NCBI RefSeq assembly: GCF_900091595.1 | Contig: NZ_FMCW01000004.1 | Span: 124,001 to 188,000 of the forward strand | From: Micromonospora haikouensis | Lineage (GTDB): Bacteria; Actinomycetota; Actinomycetes; Mycobacteriales; Micromonosporaceae | Direction: 5' to 3' | DNA length: 64,000 bases | Part shown: piece after piece, positions 50,381 through 59,690 of the stretch | Position numbering within the stretch: the stretch's first letter is position 1 | Layout: every line of letters starts with the position of its first letter | Made by a program: the position numbers and the translations under genes | Notes under the pieces: model-generated | What the model saw: the letters and a program-made list of their open reading frames with translations, nothing else | Databases searched by the model: none | Told to the model about the DNA's origin: nothing

Positions 50381-51643
50381 TTGCGGAAGCCAGGTCGCAG
50401 AACGGTACGCCTCGGCGTGCTGGCCGGCATGCTCACCGGAGCGCTCGTCACCACCCTCGCCGTACCCGCGTCGGCCGCCCCCGGCGCGGTGGGGCCCGGC
50501 CGTCCCGCGCCCGCCCCGCTGCGCCCGGGCGGGCCGGAAGCCGCGCCGGACCGGTACATCGTGGTGCTCGCCGATCCGCCCGCCGGCACCGACCGCGCCA
50601 CGCGCACCGCCCGCACGAGCCGGGCCGCCGCCGTCGCCGAGCGCGCCGGCGGCACCGTGCTCAACCGCTACACCCGGGTCCTCGACGGGTACGCCGCCCG
50701 GCTCACCCCGGCGGCCCTCGCCGCCGTGCGGGCCGACCCCGCCGTCGCGTACGTCGAGCGGGACAGCCGCATCTACGGCGGCGGCACCGACGACTTCTCG
50801 ACGTCTGCCGTCCAGTCGAACCCGCCGTCCTGGGGGCTGGACCGCATCGACCAGCACAACCTGCCGCTGAACAACAGCTTCGGCTACCCGTCGACCGGTT
50901 CCGGCGTCACCGTCTACGTGGTCGACTCGGGCATCCGGGCCACCCACGTCGACTTCGGCGGCCGGGCCAGCGGCGTCTACGACGCGGTCGGCGACGGCAA
51001 CGGCACCAACGACTGCCACGGCCACGGCACGCACGTCGCCGGCACCGTCGGCGGCGCGACGTACGGGGTCGCCAAGGCCGTCACCATCAAGGCCGTACGC
51101 GTCCTGCAGTGCGACAACTCCGGCTGGACGACGGACCTGATCGAGGGCATGGACTGGATCGCCGCCAACCACGACCCCGTGTCGGTGGCGAACTTCAGCC
51201 TCCAGGGGTACGGCACCACCCCCAACACCGCCGCCGAGAACCTGATCGACTCGGGCGTGCACACCGTCTTCATCGCCAACAACTTCAACACCGACGCCTG
51301 CACCAACGGCCCCCGCTCGTCCCGGGGCGTCACCGTCGCCGCGACCGACGTCACGGACACCCGGGCCTCGTTCTCCAGCTACGGCACCTGCGTGGACGTC
51401 TTCGCCCCCGGCGTCGACATCACCTCCGCCGGCATCGCCTCGAACACGGCCGTCGCCTCCGGCTGGTCGGGCACCTCGATGGCCGCGCCGCACGTCACCG
51501 GGTGGATGGCGCGTTACCGGCAGCAGTTCCCGACGGCCACCCTCGCGCAGGCCAAGAGCGCGCTGATCGCCGCCGCCACCACCGGCGTGGTGATCAACCC
51601 GGGCCCCGGCTCGCCGAACCGCCTGCTCTACGCCGCCCCGTAA
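50381..51643 (+). CDS. Secreted S8 (subtilisin/proteinase K-type) serine protease
   Basis: 420 residues from TTG 50381, with GAGGAGA 6-7 nt upstream. A signal peptide (GVLAGMLTGALVTTLAVPAS AA region) and an inhibitor-I9-type prodomain (DRYIVVLADPP to VAYVERDSRI) precede the catalytic domain. The triad is Asp in VVDSGIR, His in GHGTHVAGT and Ser in GTSMAAPH. The oxyanion stretch reads VFIANNFNTDAC instead of the usual AAGN pattern. No C-terminal extra domain. Probably an extracellular nutritional protease. Confidence 0.92.
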   Translation: MRKPGRRTVRLGVLAGMLTGALVTTLAVPASAAPGAVGPGRPAPAPLRPGGPEAAPDRYIVVLADPPAGTDRATRTARTSRAAAVAERAGGTVLNRYTRVLDGYAARLTPAALAAVRADPAVAYVERDSRIYGGGTDDFSTSAVQSNPPSWGLDRIDQHNLPLNNSFGYPSTGSGVTVYVVDSGIRATHVDFGGRASGVYDAVGDGNGTNDCHGHGTHVAGTVGGATYGVAKAVTIKAVRVLQCDNSGWTTDLIEGMDWIAANHDPVSVANFSLQGYGTTPNTAAENLIDSGVHTVFIANNFNTDACTNGPRSSRGVTVAATDVTDTRASFSSYGTCVDVFAPGVDITSAGIASNTAVASGWSGTSMAAPHVTGWMARYRQQFPTATLAQAKSALIAAATTGVVINPGPGSPNRLLYAAP

Positions 51644-51644
51644 C

Positions 51645-51711
51645 GAGTGTTAGGAGTGTTAGGAGGGGTCCCCTGTACAACAGAATGCGTTAACAGGGGG
51701 CCCTTCCTTAC
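51645..51711. repeat. Stop-codon hairpin element, copy 1
   Basis: On the minus strand the element begins with the nuoH stop TAA, then GGAAGGG, CCCCCTGT, the loop TAACGCATTCTGTTGT, ACAGGGG and TCCTAACA twice. Its core from CCCCTG to CAGGGG is identical in inverted orientation to the copy at 62663. Here it lies between convergent genes and can act as a bidirectional terminator. Confidence 0.85.
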
Positions 51712-52670
51712 ATCCAGACGCGGATGGCGGCCGTGAGGACGAGCTGGGCGAGGGAGGCCGGCACCAGCACCAGCCAGCACAGCCGCTGGAGCTGGTCCTC
51801 GCGCAGCCGGGGGTACGACACCCGCAGCCAGATGATCACGAACGAGACGGCGAAGACCTTCAGCAGCGTCCACAGCCAGCCGAGCTGGGCGTCGGCGAAC
51901 GGGCCCTGCCAGCCGCCGAGGAAGAGCACGGTGGTCAGCGCGGCGATCACCACGATGCCGACGTACTCGGCGAGCAGGAAGAACGCGAAGCGCAGCCCCG
52001 TGTACTCCGTCATGTAGCCGAAGACCAGCTCCGAGTCGGCGACCGGCATGTCGAACGGGGGCCGGCGGATCTCGGCCAGCCCGGCGACGAAGAAGACGAT
52101 CATCGCGGGGGCCTGCCAGAGCAGCCACCAGGGCCGCCACGCCTCGACGATGCCCGGCAGGCTCAGCGTGCCGGCCGCCATCGCCACCGACGCGGCGGCC
52201 AGCACCAGCGGCAGCTCGTAGCCGAGCAGCTGGGCGGCCCCGCGCAGCCCGCCGAGCAGGCTGTACTTGTTGGCCGACGCCCACGCCGACATCAGCACCG
52301 CCACCACGCCCACCCCGACCACGGCCAGGACGAAGAACAGGCCGATGTCCAGCGGCTGGCCCACCAGGTCGCCGGGCCCCAACGGGATCACCAGCAGGGC
52401 GAGCAGGTAGGGCACCAGGGCCACCACCGGGGCCAGCCGGAACACCGCCCGGTCCGCCTCCCGGGGGGTCACGTCCTCCTTCTGCACGAACTTGACCCCG
52501 TCGGCGACGAGCTGCGCCCAGCCGTGGAAGCCGCCCGCGTACATCGGGCCGAGCCGGCCCTGCATGTGCGCCATCACCTTGTGCTCGGCCTGCCCGACGA
52601 CGAGCGGCAGGGTGAGGAAGGCGACCAGCACGCCGACCACCCGCAGCACGGCCTCCAACCAGTCGGGCAT
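51708..52670 (-). CDS. nuoH: NADH-quinone oxidoreductase subunit H
   Basis: 320 residues from ATG 52670, whose A is shared with the nuoC stop. About eight helices. The quinone-chamber motif is recognisable in AEHKVMAHMQGRLGPMYAGG, and the Glu-rich loop in FVAGLAEIRRPPFDMPVADS then ELVFGYMTEYTGLRFAFFLL. It forms the E-channel and quinone pocket with NuoB and NuoD. The stop lies inside the hairpin element. Confidence 0.93.
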   Translation of the reverse strand: MPDWLEAVLRVVGVLVAFLTLPLVVGQAEHKVMAHMQGRLGPMYAGGFHGWAQLVADGVKFVQKEDVTPREADRAVFRLAPVVALVPYLLALLVIPLGPGDLVGQPLDIGLFFVLAVVGVGVVAVLMSAWASANKYSLLGGLRGAAQLLGYELPLVLAAASVAMAAGTLSLPGIVEAWRPWWLLWQAPAMIVFFVAGLAEIRRPPFDMPVADSELVFGYMTEYTGLRFAFFLLAEYVGIVVIAALTTVLFLGGWQGPFADAQLGWLWTLLKVFAVSFVIIWLRVSYPRLREDQLQRLCWLVLVPASLAQLVLTAAIRVWM

Positions 52671-53338
52671 CAGGCCGCGCCCCCGTCGCCGTCGCCCCGC
52701 TGCGCGGCGGCGGGCGGGGTGGCGGCAGCGGGTCGCGCGGCTGGCGGCGCGGCGGCGGGCGGCGACGCCGGCCCCCACTCGCCCGGGGCCGGCACCCCCG
52801 GCGGGCGCACCGCCCGGCGGCCACCGGCCGCGGTCGACTCGCCCGGCTCCTTCGCGCCCGGCCACGGCTTGGCCACCCGGGAGGCGAGCACGAACTCCTT
52901 GCGCAACGGGTGCCCCTCGAACTCCGGTGGCAGCAGCAGCGGACGCAGCTCGCCGTGCCCGGGAAAGTCGACGCCGAACATCTCGAACGTCTCCCGCTCG
53001 TGCCAGGCCGCGCCGGGGTAGAGGTCGACGACCGAGTCCACCCGGGGCGCGTTCCACGGCACCCGGGTACGCAGCAGCAGGCCGTGCCGACGTCCCGTCG
53101 ACCACAGGTGGGCGACCACCTCGCAGCCGTCGGCGAGCTGGTCGACGGCGGAGAGCCAGTCGAAGAAGTCGCAGCCCAGGTCGGCGTCGTCGCGGGCCGC
53201 GCGCAGCGCGTCCCGCCAGCTCGCCGGGGGTACGTCGACGGTGGCCCGCGCGTACGCCTGGCCGCCGGACACCGACGCGGTGGCCTCGACGGGCGCGAGC
53301 AGCGCGACCAGCCGCTGGCCGACCTCTTCGGGAGTCAT
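52670..53338 (-). CDS. nuoC: NADH-quinone oxidoreductase subunit C
   Basis: 222 residues from ATG 53338. The family signature is AAWHERETFEMFGVDFPGHG, then LLLPPEFEGHPLRKEF. After it come about 65 residues of Ala/Pro/Gly-rich tail ending AAQRGDGDGGAA. It is not fused to NuoD, and no nuoD gene follows; nuoH is next. NuoC stabilises the connecting module in complex I. Confidence 0.9.
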   Translation of the reverse strand: MTPEEVGQRLVALLAPVEATASVSGGQAYARATVDVPPASWRDALRAARDDADLGCDFFDWLSAVDQLADGCEVVAHLWSTGRRHGLLLRTRVPWNAPRVDSVVDLYPGAAWHERETFEMFGVDFPGHGELRPLLLPPEFEGHPLRKEFVLASRVAKPWPGAKEPGESTAAGGRRAVRPPGVPAPGEWGPASPPAAAPPAARPAAATPPAAAQRGDGDGGAA

Positions 53339-53464
53339 GCCGCTGATCCTATGACCGACGCCGGTCCCCCGGGGCGGGCCGGATGCCGGTTCTGCCGGGC
53401 GGGCGGCGGGCCGGATGCCGGATTCGCCGAGCGGCGGCGCGCCCGGCGGGGAAGGATGGGGGTC

Positions 53465-54511
53465 GTGCGCGCCGTGACCGTCAACCCCGGAGTCCGCGAC
53501 TCGCTGCGGCTGGTGGACGACTACCCGGAGCCGCACGCCGAGGAGGGGGCGATCCTCGTCGAGGCGCTGGCCGTGGGGATCTGCGGCACCGACCACGAGA
53601 TCGTCGAGGGCACCTTCGGCGAGGCCCCGCCCGGCGCGTCGGCCCTGGTGCTCGGGCACGAGTCGCTGGGCCGGGTGCTGGAAGACCCGAGCGGCACCCT
53701 GCACCCCGGTGACCTGGTGGTCGGCATCGTCCGGCACCCGGACCCGGTGCCCTGCGCCAACTGCGCGGTCGGCGAGTGGGACATGTGCCGCAACGGCGAG
53801 TACACGGAGCACGGCATCAAGGGGCTGCCCGGCTTCGCCCGGGACCGGTGGCGGGTGCAGCCGCGCTTCGCCGTCGGGCTGGACCCCGCCCTCGCCCCGG
53901 TGGGGATGCTGCTGGAGCCGACCAGCGTGGTGGCGAAGGCGTGGGACCACATCGAGCGCATCGGGGCCCGCGCCGAGTGGCAGCCGCAGACCGCGCTCGT
54001 CACCGGGGCCGGGCCGATCGGCCTGCTGGCGGCGCTGCTGGCCACCCAGCGCGGGTTCGCCGTGCACGTGCTGGACCGCGCCGAGACCGGGCCGAAGCCG
54101 GACCTGGTCCGGGCGCTCGGCGCGACGTACCACACGGGGGCGGTCGGGCAGCTCGACCTCGACCCGGACGTGGTGGTGGAGTGCACGGGCGCGCCGTCGG
54201 TCGTGCTCGACGCGATGTGCAAGGCCGGGCCGACCGGCATCGTCTGCCTCACCGGCGTGTCCAGTGGCGGCCGGCCCCTCGACTTCGACGCCGGGGCCCT
54301 CAACCGGGAGCTGGTGCTGGAGAACAACGTGGTGTTCGGCTCGGTCAACGCCAACCGGCGGCACTGGGACCTGGCCGCCGCGGCGCTGGCCCGCGCCGAC
54401 CAGTCCTGGCTGAACGCGCTGATCACCCGCCGGGTGCCGGTGGCGGAGTACGCGCAGGCGTACACCCCCACCGGCGACGACATCAAGGTGGTGCTCGACT
54501 TCACCCTGTGA
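53465..54511 (+). CDS. Glucose 1-dehydrogenase-like zinc alcohol dehydrogenase
   Basis: 348 residues from GTG 53465 (GGGGAAGG 9 nt upstream); an ATG three codons earlier is possible. MDR family: catalytic zinc ligands in GICGTDHEI and GHES, structural zinc in CANCAVGEWDMC, NAD(P) motif GAGPIGLLAALL. The YTEHGIKGLPGFARDRWRV stretch is typical of archaeal/actinobacterial glucose dehydrogenases. It is divergent from nuoC. Confidence 0.88.
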   Translation: MRAVTVNPGVRDSLRLVDDYPEPHAEEGAILVEALAVGICGTDHEIVEGTFGEAPPGASALVLGHESLGRVLEDPSGTLHPGDLVVGIVRHPDPVPCANCAVGEWDMCRNGEYTEHGIKGLPGFARDRWRVQPRFAVGLDPALAPVGMLLEPTSVVAKAWDHIERIGARAEWQPQTALVTGAGPIGLLAALLATQRGFAVHVLDRAETGPKPDLVRALGATYHTGAVGQLDLDPDVVVECTGAPSVVLDAMCKAGPTGIVCLTGVSSGGRPLDFDAGALNRELVLENNVVFGSVNANRRHWDLAAAALARADQSWLNALITRRVPVAEYAQAYTPTGDDIKVVLDFTL

Positions 54512-54524
54512 GACTCGGCCCTGC

Positions 54525-55841
54525 TCAGATGCCGGGCAGCCGGCCGTTGCGGAACAGGTCGACGAAGAGCTGGTGGTCCTCGCGGGCCCGCAGCCCGTAC
54601 GCGTGGGCGAACTCCACCAGGCCCGCGACGAACCCGTCGGGGTCCGTCTCGACCGCCGCGACGATCGCCTCCTCGGTGGAGTAGTCGACCAGGTCGTGGC
54701 TGGACTCGTCGTCGGCGACCGAGTGCATCCGGGCCACCGCCCGGCCCAGGTCGGCCAGCACCCCGGCCAGCTCCTCCGGCTCGTTGACGTCCGACCAGTC
54801 CAGGTCGGCGGCGTACGGGGAGACCTCAGCGACGAGCTGGCCCGCCCCGTCCAGCTCGGTGAAGCCCAGCCACGGGTCGGCGTGGGCCTGCAGCGCCCGC
54901 TGCGACTCCGCCGTCCGGTGCCCCTGGTGCCGGAAGTACGACCGCACCCGCTCGTCGTCGATGTGCCGGGCGACCGCCGGCACCTGGGCCTGCTTCATGT
55001 AGATGACGACGTCGTTCTCCAGCGCCTCGGTGTGCCCCTCCAGCAGCAGGTTGTACGACGGCAGCCCGGCCGAGCCGATGCCCACCCCCTTGCGCAGGAC
55101 GACGTCCTTGATGTGCGCGGAGACCGGGCGCAGGTTCGCCGAGGACTCGGGCAGCGTGCCGAGGTACTCGGCGAACGCGGCGCAGACCTTCTCCCGGGTG
55201 TCGCCGTCGATCTCGAACACCCCGTCGCCGATTGAGAACCGGCGCTCGTAGTTGTCGACGGTGGTCTGCGCGGCGAGGAGGTCCACCCGGGTGTTGAGCC
55301 GGGCCTGCTGGAGCACCCGGCGCAGCACGCCGTCGGCGTTGTCGAGGGTGATCGAGCCGATCGCGTCGTCCCCGCCGGCGGCGATGGCCCGCAGCTCCGT
55401 GAGGTACGACCGGGCGAAGCCGGCGACCAGGTCACCGATCGCGCGGTCGGAGAGCGCCTTGGCGTACCCGAGCAGGGCGACGCTGGCGGCGAGGCGGCGC
55501 AGGTCCCAGGTGAACGGCCCGACGTACGCCTCGTCGAAGTCGTTGACGTTGAACACGAGCCGCCCGGAGGCGTTCATGTAGGTGCCGAAGTTCTCCGCGT
55601 GCAGGTCCCCGTGGATCCACACCCGGCTGGTGCGCTCGTCAAGGAACGCGTCGTCGGCGAAGTCGCCGCGCTGGTCGGCGTAGAAGAGCGAGGCGCTGCC
55701 CCGGTAGAAGGCGAACGGAGAGGCGGCCATCTTGCGGAACTTGCGGCGGAACGCCGCCGGGTCGAGCGCCATCGACGCGCCGAACTCCTCGGTCAGCACG
55801 TCGACGATGAAAGCGGAACGCTTGTCCGCAGACTGGTTCAT
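54525..55841 (-). CDS. DUF2252 domain protein
   Basis: 438 residues, the whole length DUF2252: RKFRKMAASPFAFYRGSASL, WIHGDLHAENFGTYMNASGR, FNVNDFDEAYVGPFTWDLRR. The HGDLHxENF and NDFDE motifs echo the catalytic core of aminoglycoside-phosphotransferase-like kinases, so a kinase fold is likely, but no substrate is known. It is convergent with the dehydrogenase gene by 13 nt. Confidence 0.92.
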   Translation of the reverse strand: MNQSADKRSAFIVDVLTEEFGASMALDPAAFRRKFRKMAASPFAFYRGSASLFYADQRGDFADDAFLDERTSRVWIHGDLHAENFGTYMNASGRLVFNVNDFDEAYVGPFTWDLRRLAASVALLGYAKALSDRAIGDLVAGFARSYLTELRAIAAGGDDAIGSITLDNADGVLRRVLQQARLNTRVDLLAAQTTVDNYERRFSIGDGVFEIDGDTREKVCAAFAEYLGTLPESSANLRPVSAHIKDVVLRKGVGIGSAGLPSYNLLLEGHTEALENDVVIYMKQAQVPAVARHIDDERVRSYFRHQGHRTAESQRALQAHADPWLGFTELDGAGQLVAEVSPYAADLDWSDVNEPEELAGVLADLGRAVARMHSVADDESSHDLVDYSTEEAIVAAVETDPDGFVAGLVEFAHAYGLRAREDHQLFVDLFRNGRLPGI

Positions 55842-56522
55842 GGCCGCAGGCTAATCCCAGCCCGCCACCGTCCCACCTACCCCCTGGGCCGCGCCAGCCG
55901 GTGAGGTCCAGCACGGCGGCCCGGTGCGAAGCGATCCGGGCAGGGGCTGCCGGCCGCGAAGAGCTGCGGGACCTGACTCTGCGTCACGTCTCCCCGGCCG
56001 CGAAGGACACCTGCGCTCCCCTTTGCTCTGCACCCACCCACGCAACACGCCACGGAGCTGGCCGCCTGCAAGATCGCGGACCGCCGGCGGGTGCGGCAGC
56101 CGGTTGCACTGCGTTGCCGTTGCGTATGCGGGTGCAGAGCAAAGGGGTGGGGTGAGGCTTGTGTCGCCGGCGCGGGGGGCACGTTCTGTCGCGCCTCCGG
56201 CCGGTGGGTGCGGGTGCCGTCCGCGGGATGTGGCCGCTCGACGCTGAGACCGCGCCGACCGGGGTGGACCGCCGGCCGCCTCCCGGAGCTGCCGCCGGAC
56301 GGCGCCCGGACACGGGGTGGCGGGCCGGCCGAGGATCGATGATGATGACGCGGCCACGGTACGGGGGTACGTGGCGACGCGGGAAGGTCACGCGCGGCGG
56401 CGACGCCGTGGCGCGGCGACACCCGGGACGGACCACTCCCGACATCGCCGGGGCCGTCCCGGTGGTGCCGCTTCGTCGCCCGGCGCACCGCGCCGGACGC
56501 GCCCCACGGAGGACCCACACCG
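55842..56522. other. Intergenic region with inverted repeat
   Basis: 681 nt without a supported gene between two divergently transcribed genes. It contains the 18-nt inverted repeat at 56018/56130 and should hold promoters for both neighbours. Repeated short blocks such as CGCAAC and GCCGGC make several spurious frames. Confidence 0.6.
56018..56147. repeat. Perfect 18-nt inverted repeat element
   Basis: CCCCTTTGCTCTGCACCC (56018-56035) and its exact complement GGGTGCAGAGCAAAGGGG (56130-56147) enclose 94 nt. Arms of this length are unlikely by chance. The inner sequence has no coding potential. This looks like a small non-coding repeat or MITE-like element. Confidence 0.8.
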
Positions 56523-57443
56523 ATGATCGAACGCACGGCGGGCCTGCTCGCCATCGCCCTGCTCGGCTGCACGGCCGCGCTGGCACCGGCCGGGGCGGCG
56601 ATGGCCCGCACCGCCGAACCCGCATCGGCCCGCCCGACCGGGACCGCCACCGTCTCGGTGGGCCGGCTCGTCCTGGACCCGACCGAGCGCGGCTACCGGG
56701 GCAGCCTCCCGGTGACCATCACCAACCCGGGCCCGGCGGCCGACCACTTCTGGTTCCAGGTTCGTGAGCCGGTGCCCAGCTCGTTCGCCGACTCGCTCCA
56801 GTGCGACTACGCGGACCCGGTGGACAACCACGAGGTCCGGATCTGCGCCGTCCCGGGTGGCGGCGGCGACCTCGCGCCGGGCGAGAGCCGCAGCTTCTCC
56901 GTCGGCTTCCACGTGCTGGCCACCCCGCGCGCCTACCCGATGTCGGCCACCGGGGGTGTGCTCGACGTCTTCTCGGCCGCCGGGGCGAGCGTCAGCACAT
57001 CGTTCGGCGCCCAGTTCCGGTCCACCACCGGGTCGCTGACCCGCCCCCGTCCGGTCCCGTACGTCCAGGACGCCCGCCCGGACGCGGCGATCGACGTGAC
57101 CGGCCCGGTCACCGTCGACCCCTACGGCAGCTACCGGCTCCCGGTGCGGGTCCGGTACGCCGGCGACGCCCCGCACAGCAGCCTCTACCTCAAGGCCACC
57201 AACCTCCCGGCTGGCGTGGTGATCGAAGGCACCGATCCGACGTCCGGCCCGGCGTACTCGGACGAGACCCTGGTGCCGGGAACGCGGATGATGCCGGGCG
57301 AGGAGCGCGCCTTCGACGTGGTCTTCAGCGCCCCCACCAGCGCCCGGGACGTCACCCTGGAACTGTGGACCGCGTGGTTCGGGGTGAGCCCCGACGCGAC
57401 CCCGGGGGACAACGTCGCCACGTTCACCCTGGCCCCGCAGTGA
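56523..57443 (+). CDS. Secreted beta-rich protein
   Basis: 306 residues from ATG 56523. A signal peptide (MIERTAGLLAIALLGCTAAL, cleavage near APAGAAMA) is followed by two Ig-like or CARDB-like beta domains: VTITNPGPAADHFWFQVREP and a second around DPYGSYRLPVRVRYAGDAPH. No catalytic motif and no cell-wall anchor. An extracellular or periplasmic-face binding protein of unknown role, convergent with nuoB. Confidence 0.75.
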   Translation: MIERTAGLLAIALLGCTAALAPAGAAMARTAEPASARPTGTATVSVGRLVLDPTERGYRGSLPVTITNPGPAADHFWFQVREPVPSSFADSLQCDYADPVDNHEVRICAVPGGGGDLAPGESRSFSVGFHVLATPRAYPMSATGGVLDVFSAAGASVSTSFGAQFRSTTGSLTRPRPVPYVQDARPDAAIDVTGPVTVDPYGSYRLPVRVRYAGDAPHSSLYLKATNLPAGVVIEGTDPTSGPAYSDETLVPGTRMMPGEERAFDVVFSAPTSARDVTLELWTAWFGVSPDATPGDNVATFTLAPQ

Positions 57444-57458
57444 CCGGCTGACCCCCCG

Positions 57459-57511
57459 CCCACCACCCCCGGGAGCGCCCCTGTCGCGAGGTGGCTTCAG
57501 GGGGTGGTGGG
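57459..57511. terminator. Bidirectional terminator, secreted protein / nuoB
   Basis: A 12-bp inverted repeat (CCCACCACCCCC at 57459-57470 and GGGGGTGGTGGG at 57500-57511) lies between the two convergent genes; the right arm covers the nuoB stop codon. Confidence 0.6.
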
Positions 57512-58078
57512 CCGGCGGATCGGCGGGGCCGTCAGCGAGTCCACCGGGCGGGGCGGCCGGGCGGCGGCGGGAGCGGCGTCGGCCGGGGAGGCCAGGGGGT
57601 CGGGGCGGGGGACGCCGCCGATGCCGGACTGCTCGGCGGCGATCTTCTCCTGCAGGCGCAGGATGCCGTGCAGCAGCGCCTCCGGGCGGGGCGGGCAGCC
57701 GGGCACGTACACGTCGACGGGGATGAGCTGGTCGACGCCCTTGGTCACCGAGTACGAGTCCCAGTAGGGGCCGCCGCAGTTGGAGCACGCGCCGAAGGAA
57801 ATGACGTACTTCGGCTCGGGCATCTGGTCGTAGAGCCGCTTGATCGCCGGGGCCATCTTGTCGGTGACCGTGCCGGAGACCACCATGAGGTCGGCCTGGC
57901 GCGGGCCGTGGGCGAACGGGATCACCCCGAGCCGGATGAAGTCGTGCCGGCCCATGCTGGTGGCGATGAACTCGATCGCGCAGCAGGCGAGGCCGAAGTT
58001 GAACACCCACAGCGAGTAGCGGCGGCCCCAGTTCAGCACGAACCGGATCGGCTCCCCGAGCACTGCCGGCAGCTGCAC
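57497..58078 (-). CDS. nuoB: NADH-quinone oxidoreductase subunit B
   Basis: 193 residues from GTG 58078, with GAGGAGG 6 nt upstream: (M)[20 protein letters not shown]. The N2 cluster ligands are all present: [18 protein letters not shown] and VPGCPPRP. After the family end a tail of about 35 residues, Ala/Pro/Arg-rich, follows. Alone between the secreted protein and a decarboxylase gene; its usual neighbours nuoA and nuoC are not adjacent. Confidence 0.94.
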   Translation of the reverse strand: MQLPAVLGEPIRFVLNWGRRYSLWVFNFGLACCAIEFIATSMGRHDFIRLGVIPFAHGPRQADLMVVSGTVTDKMAPAIKRLYDQMPEPKYVISFGACSNCGGPYWDSYSVTKGVDQLIPVDVYVPGCPPRPEALLHGILRLQEKIAAEQSGIGGVPRPDPLASPADAAPAAARPPRPVDSLTAPPIRRPTTP

Positions 58079-58112
58079 GACCGCCTCCTCTCTCCCGCGC
58101 CAGTCAACCACA

Positions 58113-58152
58113 GCCGCCGCCCGCCCCGAACGGGACAGCTCGGGGCGGCGGC
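58113..58152 (-). terminator. Terminator of the decarboxylase operon
   Basis: A GC-rich stem (GCCGCCCGCCCCGA region pairing with TCGGGGCGGCGGC) 12 nt past the decarboxylase stop on the minus strand, with an imperfection in the left arm. Confidence 0.6.
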
Positions 58153-58163
58153 GCAGGGGCAGC

Positions 58164-59690
58164 TCAGTACGTGGGGCGTTGCAGCAGGCCGACGAACTCG
58201 ACCAGCAGCCGCTCCCGCAGGGCCGGCGGGGCGGCGTCGAGCAGGGCGTTGACGGTGGCGTCCGGCGCGAAGCCGCCCGCACCGTCCGCCGCCGTGCCGT
58301 CGAGGCCGGCACCCGGCCCGCCGAGGCCGAGGGCGGCGGCCAAGCCGGCGACCAGTTCCGGGGTGAGCGCGTCCGGGGTCAGGGTCGCCGCGAGCGCGGT
58401 CAGCTCGGCGGGCAGCTTCACCGGGCCGGCGGCGCGGGCCGCCGCCGCCGCGTCGGCCAGGTCGGGGCCGAACTCCGCCACCCGGGGGGCCACCGCGGCG
58501 GTCACGGTGAGGTGCACGCTGGCCGGCAGGTCGGCGTACGAGAGTTGGGGCTGGGTGTGCCAGCCGCGCGCGGTCAGCTCGTCGACCAGCACGAACAGGT
58601 CCAGCGTCGGGTCGGTGGAGGTGAAGCAGACCACCGTCGACTCGGGCTCGGCCAGCAGCCGCAGCCCGTCGGTGCCGCGTACCGCGTCGGCGAGGCCGGC
58701 CACGGCGTCGCGGGTCGCCGCCGCCAGCCGCAGGTAGCCGTCCTCGCCGAGGTGGCGCAGCGTGGCGTACGCGGCGGCGATCGGGCCGCCCGAGCGGGTG
58801 GAGGCGATCACCGGGTTGACCATCGTGTAGCCGGGCCAGTCGGCGTACGCGAAGAACTGCGGGGCGCGCAGCGCCGGGGTGCGGTGCAGCAGCACGGAGA
58901 CGCCCTTCGGGGCGTACGCGTACTTGTGCAGGTCGACGGAGATCGAGGTGACCCCGGCGACGGTGAAGTCGAACGGCGGCACCGGCTCGCCGAGGCGGCG
59001 CAGCCAGGGCAGCGTCCAGCCGCCGAAGCAGGCGTCGACGTGGCAGCGCACCCCGGCCTCGGCGGCCACCGCCGCGATCTCGGCGACGGGGTCGACGACG
59101 CCGTGCGCGTACGAGGGGGCGGAGCAGGCCACCAGCACCGTGTCGGGGCCGATCGCGGCGGCCACGGCGGCGGCGGACGGCCGCAGGGTCACCGGGTCGA
59201 CGGGCACCGGGTCGAGGACGACCCGCAGGTAGTGGGCGGCCTTGGCGAACGCCGCGTGGGCGGTCACCGGCACGGCGATGCGGGGCGCGGCGACGTCGGG
59301 GCGGGCGTCGCGGGCGGCCTTCACGGCGAGGATCAGCGACTCGGTGCCGCCGCTGGTGACGCTGCCGACGACGTCCGGCGCGCCCGTGCCGGCGCCGCCG
59401 CCGAGCAGCCGGGACGCCGCCCCGACCAGCGCGTTCTCCATCGCCAGCAGCGACGGGAACGCCGTCGGGTCGAGGCCGTTGACGTGCGCGCTGCTCGCGT
59501 GGGCGGCGGCGGCCAGCTCGTCCAGGCCGGGCACGGCCGGGTCGTAGACGTACGCGAAGAGCCGCCCCCCGTGGGTGGGCCGATCCCCCGCGCGCAGCGC
59601 CCCGATGTCGCCGAGCACCCGCTCGGCCGGCAGCCCGCGCTCCGGCAGCGCCCGGCCGGTGTCCTGGCCGTTGTCCTGGTCGTCGCTCAT
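58164..59690 (-). CDS. Group II PLP-dependent decarboxylase/lyase
   Basis: 508 residues. The PLP lysine is in [13 protein letters not shown], the cofactor-stacking motif is HVDACFGG, and [20 protein letters not shown] is the phosphate-binding region, as in glutamate/tyrosine decarboxylases and sphingosine-phosphate-lyase-like enzymes. The last ~100 residues are an Ala/Gly-rich extension. The substrate is not evident. It overlaps the downstream transporter gene on the same strand, which may carry its substrate or product. Confidence 0.87.
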   Translation of the reverse strand: MSDDQDNGQDTGRALPERGLPAERVLGDIGALRAGDRPTHGGRLFAYVYDPAVPGLDELAAAAHASSAHVNGLDPTAFPSLLAMENALVGAASRLLGGGAGTGAPDVVGSVTSGGTESLILAVKAARDARPDVAAPRIAVPVTAHAAFAKAAHYLRVVLDPVPVDPVTLRPSAAAVAAAIGPDTVLVACSAPSYAHGVVDPVAEIAAVAAEAGVRCHVDACFGGWTLPWLRRLGEPVPPFDFTVAGVTSISVDLHKYAYAPKGVSVLLHRTPALRAPQFFAYADWPGYTMVNPVIASTRSGGPIAAAYATLRHLGEDGYLRLAAATRDAVAGLADAVRGTDGLRLLAEPESTVVCFTSTDPTLDLFVLVDELTARGWHTQPQLSYADLPASVHLTVTAAVAPRVAEFGPDLADAAAAARAAGPVKLPAELTALAATLTPDALTPELVAGLAAALGLGGPGAGLDGTAADGAGGFAPDATVNALLDAAPPALRERLLVEFVGLLQRPTY

